DNA from: CABZJG01 sp902512685
GTDB taxonomy: Bacteria > Pseudomonadota > Alphaproteobacteria > Rhodobacterales > Rhodobacteraceae
Reading direction: 5' to 3'
NCBI GenBank assembly: GCA_051201605.1
Contig: CP179201.1
Location: forward strand, 1,922,001 to 1,986,000
DNA: 64,000 nt
Part shown: in pieces, positions 51,703-60,096 of the stretch
How positions within the stretch are numbered: the stretch's first letter is position 1
Layout: every line of letters begins with the position of its first letter
Translations under genes and position numbers: made by a program
Notes under the pieces: generated by a model
Databases searched by the model: none
What the model was told of the DNA's origin: nothing
What the model saw: the letters and a program-made list of their open reading frames with translations, nothing else

Positions 51703-52850
51703 TGCGCGGTTTTCACCCTTCTGAATTTAAAACCAGAACGCAAAATGCACAGGTTGAAATGGCGCGCTCAGGACTAGACGCTCTACTTTTGACGACCGAG
51801 CCCGAGGTGCGCTATTTCACAGGATTTTTGACCAGGTTTTGGGAAAGCCCAACGCGGCCATGGTTTTTGGTGCTGCCGCAATCTGGAGATCCGATTGCAG
51901 TTATTCCCTCTATCGGGGCCGATTTAATGGCCAAAACTTGGATTGGTGATATTCGCACCTGGACAGCGCCCAATCCTGTTGATGATGGTATAAGTTTGCT
52001 AGCTGATACACTGTCAGAGGTTTTACCCAAATCTGCAAAAATTGGACTTCCCTCAGGTCATGAAAGTCAGCTTCGTATGCCTTTGCAAGACTTTGAACGC
52101 CTGAAACAGCGACTGCCAAACGTCGAGTTTACCGATGATGCAGGCATCATTCAAAAGCTAAGGTTGATTAAATCTGATGCCGAAATTTCAAAAATCTCGC
52201 AAGCTTGCAAGATTGCCGGTGCGGCATTTTCCCGTGTTTCAGAAGTGGCAAGCCAAGGGGTGCATTTGGAGGCTGTGTTCCGAGGGTTTCAAAAATTATG
52301 TTTGGATGAAGGCGCCGACTGGGTTCCGTATTTGGCTGGCGGCGCTGGACCACTAGGTTATGACGACGTTATTTCACCAGCAAATGATTCCCCTTTATGT
52401 AAGGGGGATATTTTGATGCTTGATACGGGATTGATGTACGATGGATATTTTTGTGACTTTGATCGAAACTTTTCCATTGGCAAACCAGATATACGGATTT
52501 CAGCAGGATACGCCCAACTCATCGAGGCGACTGAAGCCGGTAAAATAGCTGCAAAGGCAGGCAATACCGCTGCAGATGTTTTCCATGCGGTGGATAATGT
52601 CCTGACCGGAGGAAAAGGCGGTGGTGATGTCGGTCGCTTGGGGCATGGCTTGGGGATGCAACTTACGGAATGGCCTTCATTTATTCCAGATGACCAGACG
52701 GTTTTAAAAGAGGGCATGGTCATCACCTTGGAACCTGCTGTCGCCATTCCAAATGGCGGTATGATGGTGCATGAAGATAATTTTGTTATTCGCAAATCTG
52801 GTATTGAACAAATTTCACCGCAGGCGCCCAATACCATATTGGAAATTTAA
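51702..52850 (+). CDS. M24-family (Xaa-Pro peptidase / ectoine-hydrolase-like) metallohydrolase
   Basis: 382 residues: an N-terminal creatinase-like domain (about 1-140) and a pita-bread catalytic domain. Metal-ligand blocks are present: LDTGLMYDGYFCDFDRNF (two Asp), GHGLGMQLTEWP (His), LEPAVAIPNGGMMVHEDNF (two Glu). Such proteins include Xaa-Pro dipeptidases, creatinase and ectoine hydrolase DoeA/EutD. Its ATG overlaps the upstream stop by one base and the next gene starts two bases after its stop, so it acts in the same process as its neighbours, probably opening an amide or cyclic amidine bond. Confidence 0.85.
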   Translation: MRGFHPSEFKTRTQNAQVEMARSGLDALLLTTEPEVRYFTGFLTRFWESPTRPWFLVLPQSGDPIAVIPSIGADLMAKTWIGDIRTWTAPNPVDDGISLLADTLSEVLPKSAKIGLPSGHESQLRMPLQDFERLKQRLPNVEFTDDAGIIQKLRLIKSDAEISKISQACKIAGAAFSRVSEVASQGVHLEAVFRGFQKLCLDEGADWVPYLAGGAGPLGYDDVISPANDSPLCKGDILMLDTGLMYDGYFCDFDRNFSIGKPDIRISAGYAQLIEATEAGKIAAKAGNTAADVFHAVDNVLTGGKGGGDVGRLGHGLGMQLTEWPSFIPDDQTVLKEGMVITLEPAVAIPNGGMMVHEDNFVIRKSGIEQISPQAPNTILEI

Positions 52851-52852
52851 CG

Positions 52853-53599
52853 ATGCAGAATATTTTCAAATACAGCTTGGATGAACCGGTAGGAAGCCGC
52901 GCTAACATTGGCCTTGTAACGCTGCAATCAGATGAAACCATTGAAAGCGATATGCGGCGATATTTTCCTGAAAAAGATGTTGGTCTTTACGTATCCCGGG
53001 TTGCAAGTGCTCCAGAAGTAAACAGCGATACACTTGCCATGATGGAGGCCGAACTTCCTAAAGCGGCCAAACTTTTACCGCCTCCTGTAGAATTTAATAT
53101 TGTCGGTTACGGATGCACATCTGGAACTTCTGTCATAGGGGCAGAAAAAATCTCTGACTTAATCATTTCTGGGTGCAGGACCCCATTGGTCACTGATCCG
53201 CTAACAGCCTTAATCGCGGCTTGCCAAAAATTGAAAATTTCACAATTGGGATTTTTATCGCCTTATGTCGCTGAAGTATCGCTTACATTACGCAATGCTC
53301 TTGAAAAAAACGCGGTAAATTCTTTGGTTTTCGGATCGTTTGAGGAAGCCATTGAGACACGCGTGGCAAGAATTTCAGGTGGCTCGATTATCAATGCCTG
53401 CAAGACATTGTGTAATCTAGCTCCTGTTGAGGGAATATTCCTGTCCTGTACAAATCTGCAAACTATTGATGTGATTGAAGAAATAGAAACTCTTTGCGGG
53501 GTTCCAGTTCTTTCATCAAATCAAGTTCTGGCCTGGCACATGCGAACCCTGTCAGGCCTAAAGCCAAGCCCAACCGGGGTTGGGCGATTAATGAGATAA
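52853..53599 (+). CDS. Asp/Glu-racemase superfamily protein, maleate-isomerase/EutA-like
   Basis: 248 residues of the aspartate/glutamate/hydantoin racemase superfamily. The two catalytic cysteines are in place: Cys88 (VGYGCTSGTSVIG) and Cys199 (FLSCTNLQTID). The layout is that of maleate isomerase, arylmalonate decarboxylase and EutA rather than MurI. Third gene of the operon. Together the three products resemble EutB, EutD and EutA of ectoine-degradation clusters, but ornithine-cyclodeaminase (EutC) and deacetylase (EutE) genes and the Ueh transporter are absent here. Confidence 0.85.
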   Translation: MQNIFKYSLDEPVGSRANIGLVTLQSDETIESDMRRYFPEKDVGLYVSRVASAPEVNSDTLAMMEAELPKAAKLLPPPVEFNIVGYGCTSGTSVIGAEKISDLIISGCRTPLVTDPLTALIAACQKLKISQLGFLSPYVAEVSLTLRNALEKNAVNSLVFGSFEEAIETRVARISGGSIINACKTLCNLAPVEGIFLSCTNLQTIDVIEEIETLCGVPVLSSNQVLAWHMRTLSGLKPSPTGVGRLMR

Positions 53600-53650
53600 T
53601 CCCTTAATACGGCGTATAGTTCTTTATTTTTTTCGTAATTTGAATTGGCC

Positions 53651-53677
53651 AAAAAAAAGAGCCGAGCAAAGCTCGGC
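53651..53677 (-). terminator. Intrinsic terminator downstream of lysR
   Basis: On the minus strand GCCGAGC-TTT-GCTCGGC is followed by TCTTTTTTTT (plus-strand 53660-53651). A perfect 7-bp G/C-rich stem with a three-base loop and a long U-tract. It ends the transcript of the lysR gene at 53812 and of the candidate small RNA before it. Confidence 0.85.
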
Positions 53678-53725
53678 CTTAGTCCAACAGGGAGGTACAA
53701 GAGCGTAAAACTCGTCGCTCTTGTA
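53651..53725 (-). ncRNA. Candidate 3'-UTR small RNA with CCUCCCU motif
   Basis: Between the lysR stop and its terminator the minus-strand transcript can fold into a perfect 10-bp hairpin TACAAGAGCG/CGCTCTTGTA (53725-53716 with 53705-53696), then an unpaired stretch containing ACCTCCCTG (53697-53689 region), then the terminator hairpin. CCUCCC is complementary to Shine-Dalgarno sequences, as in the CcsR-type small RNAs of Rhodobacter. No coding frame explains this order. It may be cut from the lysR mRNA or have its own promoter. Confidence 0.45.
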
Positions 53726-53811
53726 AGAAGTCATGTAGGGTTGGCTGGATGGATTTTCAAGAGAAAAATGACCCACACCAAAGCAACTCCGCTATGCGCT
53801 CTATGCATAGC

Positions 53812-54729
53812 TCACTTAGCAGAAGAAGCATTTTCCAAATTGCGGAGTTTTTTTCTATGCTCAATGATTTCTGATTGGACAAAGTCGCGGAAAACTTCGA
53901 TGCGCTTTGAATGGCGAAGCTCTTCCGGATACGCTAGGTAAACCGGAACTTCTACACTTTCGATATCGGCTAAAACCCGTTTTACTGTATCGAATTCTTG
54001 AGTGATATAATCGGGAAGTACACCAATGCCTAAATCATGCAGAACCGACTGCAGAACGCCAAAATAGTTGTTAACAGTCAAGGTTGTTGGAATGTCATAG
54101 GTTAACAAGCGTTGCACCAAGCTTAATCCTGCAGTCACCTGAGGGGAGTGAGTGTTTTGACAAATTAACCGATGATTTTTCATATCATCCAATGATTTAG
54201 GCTCACCATGGCGCGCCAAATAACTTGGTGATGCATAAAGCCGCATACGAACGCTCATTAAACGTTTACGGATGAGATCTGCTTGGCTAGGCTCTTTCAT
54301 TCTTATGGCGACATCGGCTTCGCGCATTGGCAAGTCCAAAACCCGCTCCATCAGCATTAAGTCAATTTTTAAATCAGGATAAGATTCATATAGTTTTGGT
54401 AACCTTGGAGCCAGCCAAAGCGATCCAAATCCAGTTGTTGTTGTAACTCTTAGTTCCCCGAAAACTTCTTCCTCGCTGTCTCTGATGCGCGCTGCAGCAG
54501 TATCCAAGCGTTTGTTCATCGCGCTGGTGGCATCAAAGAGCAATTCACCTTGTTCCGTCAAAATTAAACCGCGGGCATGACGATGAAAAAGGGTTGTGTT
54601 TAGGCTTTCTTCCAAAGCACGCACCTGACGGCTCACTGCACTTTGTGACAAATGCAATGTGTCACCTGCATGCGTCAAGCTGCCGGCATCAGCGACAGCA
54701 TGAAATATCCGTAATTTATCCCAATCCAT
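53812..54729 (-). CDS. LysR-family regulator, divergent from indolepyruvate oxidoreductase
   Basis: 305-residue LysR regulator. Helix-turn-helix at about 1-60 (WDKLRIFHAVADAGSLTHAGDTLHLSQSAVSRQVRALEESL), linker, effector domain from about 92 (GELRVTTTTGFGSLWLAPRLP). The VRALEE and ARGLILTEQG blocks place it near GcvA-like members. It has a 3' UTR of about 135 bases with a hairpin and a strong terminator. The divergent neighbour across 155 bases is the indolepyruvate ferredoxin oxidoreductase, a candidate target. Confidence 0.9.
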   Translation of the reverse strand: MDWDKLRIFHAVADAGSLTHAGDTLHLSQSAVSRQVRALEESLNTTLFHRHARGLILTEQGELLFDATSAMNKRLDTAAARIRDSEEEVFGELRVTTTTGFGSLWLAPRLPKLYESYPDLKIDLMLMERVLDLPMREADVAIRMKEPSQADLIRKRLMSVRMRLYASPSYLARHGEPKSLDDMKNHRLICQNTHSPQVTAGLSLVQRLLTYDIPTTLTVNNYFGVLQSVLHDLGIGVLPDYITQEFDTVKRVLADIESVEVPVYLAYPEELRHSKRIEVFRDFVQSEIIEHRKKLRNLENASSAK

Positions 54730-54884
54730 CTATTTCAATCCTATGGTTGCCGCGATTGATGATTCTGTCCTTTGAGACAGGTTATGCCAAATGACACGAG
54801 GTAAATCAAAAAAAGCTAGCTATGTCAGGTTTTGTGACCTATCTTTCTTTTATCTTATGTAATGCGCGTAGTAGGAGTTTACTT

Positions 54885-57800
54885 GTGAGCATCCAAACCG
54901 TCTCATTGGCAGATAAATTTGACTTATCAAAACAGTTTGTCCTGTTAAATGGAACACAGGCTCTGGTTCGCCTCATGCTGGCACAAAAAGCCCGCGATGT
55001 TAAAGCAGGTTGGAATACAGCCGGCTATGTGACCGGCTATCGCGGATCGCCGCTTGGGGCGGTTGATTTTCAAATGCAGCGTGCGAGCATAGCCCTATCT
55101 GAAGCAGATATTACTTTTCAAGAAGGTTTAAATGAGGATCTGGCGGCAACTGCGGTTTGGGGGTCACAGCAGGCCGAATTGCGCGGTGAGGGCCGTTTTG
55201 AAGGTGTTTTCGGGCTTTGGTATGGAAAAGGTCCCGGTGTGGATCGCAGTGGTGACGTGATGCGTCATGCCAACATGGCTGGCAGCAGTGCCAAAGGCGG
55301 CGTGGTTATGGCGATGGGGGATGATCACACCGGGGAAAGCTCGACAACGCTGCATCAATCTGATTGGGCGATGGTGGACGCTCATATGCCCGTTGTAAGT
55401 CCGGCAGGTGTACAAGAAATTCTTGACTTTGGACATTATGCTTTCGAATTGTCGCGGTTTTCTGGTCTTTGGGCCGGGTTGAAAACCATGAAGGACACTA
55501 TTGAAGTAACTTCGGTTGTGGATGCTGATCCCCATCGTAAAGTTTTTCAACAGCCCGAAATTGCAATGCCCGATGGTGGATTGAACATTCGTTTGGCAGA
55601 CACCCCAGCCGAGCAAGAAAAGCGGCTTTTGCAATATAAAGTCCAAGCCGCCGAAGCTTTTGCGCGTGCGAATAAAATGGACCAACGCGTGCACGGCCAT
55701 GCCGGTGCAAAAATTGGATTTGTGGCTGCTGGCAAAAACTGGCTTGATCTGGTGCATGCACTGTCGTTGTTAAATATAGACGAAACCGAAGCAGAACGTT
55801 TGGGTATTACCACTTATAAAGTCGCCCAGACCTGGCCGTTGGATAAACTGTCAATACGTGAATGGGCCGAAGGTTTGGACTTAATTGTTGTGGTTGAGGA
55901 AAAGCGCAAGCTGATTGAGGTTCAGATTAAAGAGGCGCTGTTTGATGATTTAAGGGGCCGGCGTGTTTACGGCGGCATGAAAGGTCTTTCCGGCGAACAG
56001 CTGTTTCCAATTGAAGGTGCTCTAGATCCGATCTGGATTGCCGAAAAACTAGGCTCGATTCTGACCGAGGAAGGGTGCAATAGCACCCTCGTTGACGGGG
56101 GCATGGCACAGTTGAGCGAAGCGCGTCGCGCAGATAATGCCTCGGATATTGCAGCCCGAATTCCATATTTTTGCGCAGGATGTCCGCATAATAGCTCCAC
56201 TAAAGTCCCAGAAGGATCGCGGGCCTATGCCGGAATTGGGTGTCATTTTATGGCGCAATGGATGGAACGTGAAACGCTGGGCTACACCCAGATGGGCGGG
56301 GAGGGTGCAAACTGGATCGGTGAGGCACCATTTTCAACGCGAAGCCATGTTTTTCAAAACTTAGGCGACGGAACGTATAACCACTCGGGCATTCAAGCTA
56401 TTCGCGCAGCCGTCGCAGCCAATACCAATATTACCTATAAAATCCTGTTTAATGATGCAGTGGCCATGACCGGCGGGCAGGGCAATGATGGAGGCTTGAG
56501 CGCACCCAGAATAACCCGCGAACTCATGGCAATGGGAGTGACTGAAATCGCCCTTGTTTATGATGAAAAAGAAGATTTGGATTTTAACGCCTTTCCAAAA
56601 ACAATCTCGCGCCATGAACGCGCAGAAATGCTTGATGTACAAAAAAAATTGTCGAAAGTAGAGGGTGTATCGGCGATTGTATATGTTCAAACTTGCGCCG
56701 CTGAAAAACGTCGCCGACGCAAAAAAAACGCATTTCCGGATCCTGATCAACGCATTTTTATCAATTCTGATATTTGTGAGGGCTGCGGCGATTGTGGCAT
56801 TCAGTCAAACTGCGTTGCCATTTCTCCGGTTGAAACCGAACTCGGCCGCAAACGCGCCATTGATCAATCAGCATGCAACAAGGATTTCAGCTGCGTGAAT
56901 GGATTTTGCCCTTCGTTTGTTTCACTTGAGGGCGCGCAGCCGAAAAAACGGCAAGCAAAATCTATCACATTGCCAGACATGCCTGAGCCTGCCATGGCGG
57001 CCATCAATGGAACGCATAATGTGGTAATTACCGGTGTTGGCGGCACTGGTGTGGTCACCATCGGTGCTATTCTGGCGCAAGCTGCCCACCTTGATGGAAA
57101 GGGGGCAGGTATGATGGAAATGGCCGGCCTGGCACAAAAAGGTGGGGCGGTGCACATTCATTGCCGTTTGGCTGAGCACCCTAATTCCATTAGTGCTATT
57201 CGCGTTGCATTAGGTGAATGTGATGTCTTGATTGGCGGTGATTTGGTGGTCACAGCAGGCTCTAAAACTGTTGGCTTAACAGCGCAGGGCCGAACCGGCG
57301 CTGTGGTCAATTGCCAAGAAATTGTCACAGGTGACTTTACACGGAACGCTGAATTTAAAGTGCCGCAAGATCAGTTAACACTGGCGTTAGAAGCGCGGCT
57401 TCGAGATGATCTTTTGATGATTGATTCATCTGCCCTAGCCCGAGAGTTATTAGGAGATTCAGTTTTTTCAAATATGATCCTTTTTGGCGCAACATGGCAA
57501 CGTGGATTATTGCCGATCACACATGCCGCCATTACAAAGGCGATAACCTTAAATGGTGCCGCTGTTGAGACCAATAAAAGAGCTTTTGAAATTGGCAGGT
57601 GGATCGCGCTCTACCCTCAGCAAGCACAAGAAATTATTCAACCAAAAGTGATTAACTTACCAAAGAGCTTAGAGGAAAAAATTGATTTTCGAGCACACCA
57701 TCTGCGACAGTATCAAAGTAAAAGATTGGCCACGAGATATAATAAAATGCTCAATAAAATTGAAGATTATGAGCTTAAAGAAGCCGTTGCCCTAGCCTAT

Positions 57801-58292
57801 CACAAATTGCTTTCCTACAAAGATGAATATGAGGTCGCCAGATTGCACAAAATGACCTCTGAGCAGGTGAAAAATCAATTTCAAAGCGTCAAAAGAATTT
57901 CCTTTCATTTGGCTCCGCCTCTGTTTTCAAAGATAGGATCCGATGGTCGGCCGCAGAAACGTAAATTCGGGCCCAAAATGATGCGGGGATTTAAAATTTT
58001 GGCTCGAATGAAAATTCTGCGGGGAACACCTCTTGATATTTTTGGGTATTCTGAAGAAAGAAAGATCGAACGTAATTTAATTCGTCAGTACGAGCAGGAT
58101 TTAAAGCGCGCACTGAAGCTTTATTCCGATGCCACAAAACCTGCAATTATCGAGTTGGCGAGGCTTCCACTATCGATCAAAGGATTTGGGCCCGTTAAAA
58201 TGGACAACTACAGAAAAGCAGAAGCGAAACGAAAGGCGCTTTTAAGCTCTTTAAAGGAAAATACCCTAGGGTTAAACCAAGCCGCCGAATAG
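54885..58292 (+). CDS. Indolepyruvate ferredoxin oxidoreductase, fused alpha-beta
   Basis: Oxidative decarboxylation of aryl-pyruvates (from Trp, Phe, Tyr transamination) to aryl-acetyl-CoA with ferredoxin and TPP. 1,135 residues fuse IorA and IorB. N-terminal TPP-enzyme parts (GYRGSPLGAVD, GLNEDLAATAVWGSQQ), a second TPP-binding region with FCAGCPHNSST and NDAVAMTGGQ, a ferredoxin-like cluster region CEGCGDCGIQSNC (about 627-639), and a gamma-type domain with ITGVGGTGVVTIGAIL (about 708-722), then a C-terminal extension. I start at GTG 54885, with TAGGAG eight bases ahead; the longer reading from 54822 adds an unlikely leader. Such fusions are common in proteobacteria. Confidence 0.93.
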   Translation: MSIQTVSLADKFDLSKQFVLLNGTQALVRLMLAQKARDVKAGWNTAGYVTGYRGSPLGAVDFQMQRASIALSEADITFQEGLNEDLAATAVWGSQQAELRGEGRFEGVFGLWYGKGPGVDRSGDVMRHANMAGSSAKGGVVMAMGDDHTGESSTTLHQSDWAMVDAHMPVVSPAGVQEILDFGHYAFELSRFSGLWAGLKTMKDTIEVTSVVDADPHRKVFQQPEIAMPDGGLNIRLADTPAEQEKRLLQYKVQAAEAFARANKMDQRVHGHAGAKIGFVAAGKNWLDLVHALSLLNIDETEAERLGITTYKVAQTWPLDKLSIREWAEGLDLIVVVEEKRKLIEVQIKEALFDDLRGRRVYGGMKGLSGEQLFPIEGALDPIWIAEKLGSILTEEGCNSTLVDGGMAQLSEARRADNASDIAARIPYFCAGCPHNSSTKVPEGSRAYAGIGCHFMAQWMERETLGYTQMGGEGANWIGEAPFSTRSHVFQNLGDGTYNHSGIQAIRAAVAANTNITYKILFNDAVAMTGGQGNDGGLSAPRITRELMAMGVTEIALVYDEKEDLDFNAFPKTISRHERAEMLDVQKKLSKVEGVSAIVYVQTCAAEKRRRRKKNAFPDPDQRIFINSDICEGCGDCGIQSNCVAISPVETELGRKRAIDQSACNKDFSCVNGFCPSFVSLEGAQPKKRQAKSITLPDMPEPAMAAINGTHNVVITGVGGTGVVTIGAILAQAAHLDGKGAGMMEMAGLAQKGGAVHIHCRLAEHPNSISAIRVALGECDVLIGGDLVVTAGSKTVGLTAQGRTGAVVNCQEIVTGDFTRNAEFKVPQDQLTLALEARLRDDLLMIDSSALARELLGDSVFSNMILFGATWQRGLLPITHAAITKAITLNGAAVETNKRAFEIGRWIALYPQQAQEIIQPKVINLPKSLEEKIDFRAHHLRQYQSKRLATRYNKMLNKIEDYELKEAVALAYHKLLSYKDEYEVARLHKMTSEQVKNQFQSVKRISFHLAPPLFSKIGSDGRPQKRKFGPKMMRGFKILARMKILRGTPLDIFGYSEERKIERNLIRQYEQDLKRALKLYSDATKPAIIELARLPLSIKGFGPVKMDNYRKAEAKRKALLSSLKENTLGLNQAAE

Positions 58293-58357
58293 GCGTAATG
58301 TAGGCTGGCACTGCGCCTTAAAATGACGTAACAAGCGCAAAAACTGAGGCTCTTGGG

Positions 58358-59248
58358 ATGACACAGAAAAGCCAGATTGCGCGGGATATAAGCTATGCAT
58401 CCTCGGCACAATCGCGTGGCGGGCAAGCTTTAATAAAGCTTATGGAAAATACGACTGGCCGCATGCGGCTAATGCGGCGCGCTCAGGGGTATGAAAAAGA
58501 AGTTGCCCAGGGTCGAAGTTTTTGGAACGTAATGGTCCAGCGCTACGGTTTATCCTTGGATGTGGTGAACGGCTCGTTGGGCGATATTCCCCTAAAGGGA
58601 CCTCTTATCTTGGTTGCCAATCATCCCTATGGAATTCTTGACGGATTAATGATGGGCCACGTTCTATCATCGGTTCGGGGTGATTTTAGAATTTTAGCAA
58701 ATCAAGTTTTTAACAAAACAGAAAATTTAAGTCGAATAGTTCTGCCCATTTCATTTGATGAAACAAAAGAAGCGGTCAAGTCGAATATATTAACAAGAAA
58801 ATATGCTTTAAAGTATCTTTCTGAAGAAGGCGCAATTGGAGTTTTCCCAGGCGGCACTGTTTCAACGGCTTTAAATCCGTTTTCACGCCCGATGGACCCA
58901 AGTTGGAGATCTTTTACTGCCCGCATGATCGTCAAATCAAATGCTCAGGTTGTGCCAATTTATTTTGATGGGCACACGAGCCGGATCTTTCAGATTGCCA
59001 GTCATCTTCACAATACCTTGCGTATGGGATTGTTGATCAATGAGTTTCGCAGTCGGGTTGACTCGCCGGTACGGGTTTCTATTGGAAAGCCGATCTCACA
59101 ACACGAGATCAAAAACAATAGCACTGATGCCAAATCAATGATGGATTTTCTGCGAAGAAAAACCTATGAGTTGTCACCGACTCCTCTTAAAACGTTTGAA
59201 TATGGCTTTGAGTTTGAAGAGCATCACAAAGTCAAAAGAAGGGCCTAA
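58358..59248 (+). CDS. Lysophospholipid acyltransferase family protein (COG3176-like)
   Basis: 296-residue PlsC-fold acyltransferase. The active-site block NHPYGILDGL is at about residues 88-97; the His and Asp are separated by five residues (HX5D) rather than the usual four, as in the putative-haemolysin/ornithine-lipid-type branch. A second motif GVFPGGTVST (about 165-174) replaces FPEGTRS. No clear membrane span except weak hydrophobic stretches, so probably a peripheral inner-membrane enzyme. It ends three bases before murI. Acyl acceptor unknown. Confidence 0.83.
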   Translation: MTQKSQIARDISYASSAQSRGGQALIKLMENTTGRMRLMRRAQGYEKEVAQGRSFWNVMVQRYGLSLDVVNGSLGDIPLKGPLILVANHPYGILDGLMMGHVLSSVRGDFRILANQVFNKTENLSRIVLPISFDETKEAVKSNILTRKYALKYLSEEGAIGVFPGGTVSTALNPFSRPMDPSWRSFTARMIVKSNAQVVPIYFDGHTSRIFQIASHLHNTLRMGLLINEFRSRVDSPVRVSIGKPISQHEIKNNSTDAKSMMDFLRRKTYELSPTPLKTFEYGFEFEEHHKVKRRA

Positions 59249-59251
59249 ATT

Positions 59252-60064
59252 ATGGCTGTTGGCATATTTGATTCCGGTCTGGGCGGTTTAACTGTGTTGG
59301 ACGCCGTCCACCATAGAATGCCAGATTTACCTCTGGCCTATATGGGCGATAATGCGCATGCGCCTTATGGTGTTCGCGATGCGGATGATGTGTATCATCT
59401 GACAAAAAAAGCTGTGGAGCGTTTGTGGCAAGAAGGGTGTGATCTTGTGATCCTTGCTTGCAATACGGCCTCTGCAGCGGCCCTAAGACGGATGCAAGAA
59501 AGCTGGATACCATCAGATAAGCGAGTGCTTGGCGTTTTTGTTCCGCTGATTGAGGCCCTGACCGAACGGCAATGGGGCGATAATTCACCGCCCAGAGAGG
59601 TTGCTGTAAAAAATGTGGCTCTTTTCGCAACGCCTGCAACAGTTTCAAGCCGCGCTTTTCAGCGGGAATTAGCCTTTCGGGCAATCGGTGTTGATGTTGA
59701 AGCGCAATCCTGCGGAGGTGTTGTCGATGCCATTGAAGAAGGTGATAAAATTTTAGCCGAAGCACTTGTACGAAGCCATGTGTCAGCTCTTTTGCGCAAA
59801 ATGCCAAATCCGCAAGCTGCTATCCTCGGCTGTACACATTATCCGATCATGCAGGATATTTTTCAGGACGCTCTTGGGCCTAGCGTCAAAGTTTTTTCGC
59901 AAGCAAGCCTTGTCGCTGATAGCCTTGCTGATTATCTTGATCGCCATCCGAATATGAAGGGATCCGGGCAAGTGTCAAAGTTCATCACCACAGGCGATGC
60001 AGAGCAAGTTTCTGTACAAGCAACCACCTTTTTGCGACGAAAAATAGTCTTTGATACCGTGTAA
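59252..60064 (+). CDS. murI: Glutamate racemase
   Basis: Supplies D-glutamate for peptidoglycan. 270 residues. Catalytic Cys70 (ACNTAS) and Cys194 (GCTHYP) are present, with IFDSGLGGLTVL (5-16) and the GDNAHAPYG block (32-40). It begins three bases after the acyltransferase stop and is followed by argC after 32 bases. Confidence 0.94.
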   Translation: MAVGIFDSGLGGLTVLDAVHHRMPDLPLAYMGDNAHAPYGVRDADDVYHLTKKAVERLWQEGCDLVILACNTASAAALRRMQESWIPSDKRVLGVFVPLIEALTERQWGDNSPPREVAVKNVALFATPATVSSRAFQRELAFRAIGVDVEAQSCGGVVDAIEEGDKILAEALVRSHVSALLRKMPNPQAAILGCTHYPIMQDIFQDALGPSVKVFSQASLVADSLADYLDRHPNMKGSGQVSKFITTGDAEQVSVQATTFLRRKIVFDTV

Positions 60065-60096
60065 ATTCCGTCTGAAACAAAAAATCAGGAAATAAT

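Noticed and set aside
53645..53941. 98-codon plus-strand frame before the lysR 3' end
   Set aside because: It begins at a TTG without a ribosome-binding site, runs through the terminator hairpin and then antisense to lysR.
55164..55757. 197-codon minus-strand frame opposite the indolepyruvate oxidoreductase
   Set aside because: It mirrors conserved coding sequence; no start signal or domain is visible.
59252..60064. A link between murI and the D-glutamate/oxoproline operon
   Set aside because: They are more than 50 kb apart in the window, and murI sits with cell-envelope and arginine genes, so it serves peptidoglycan synthesis.
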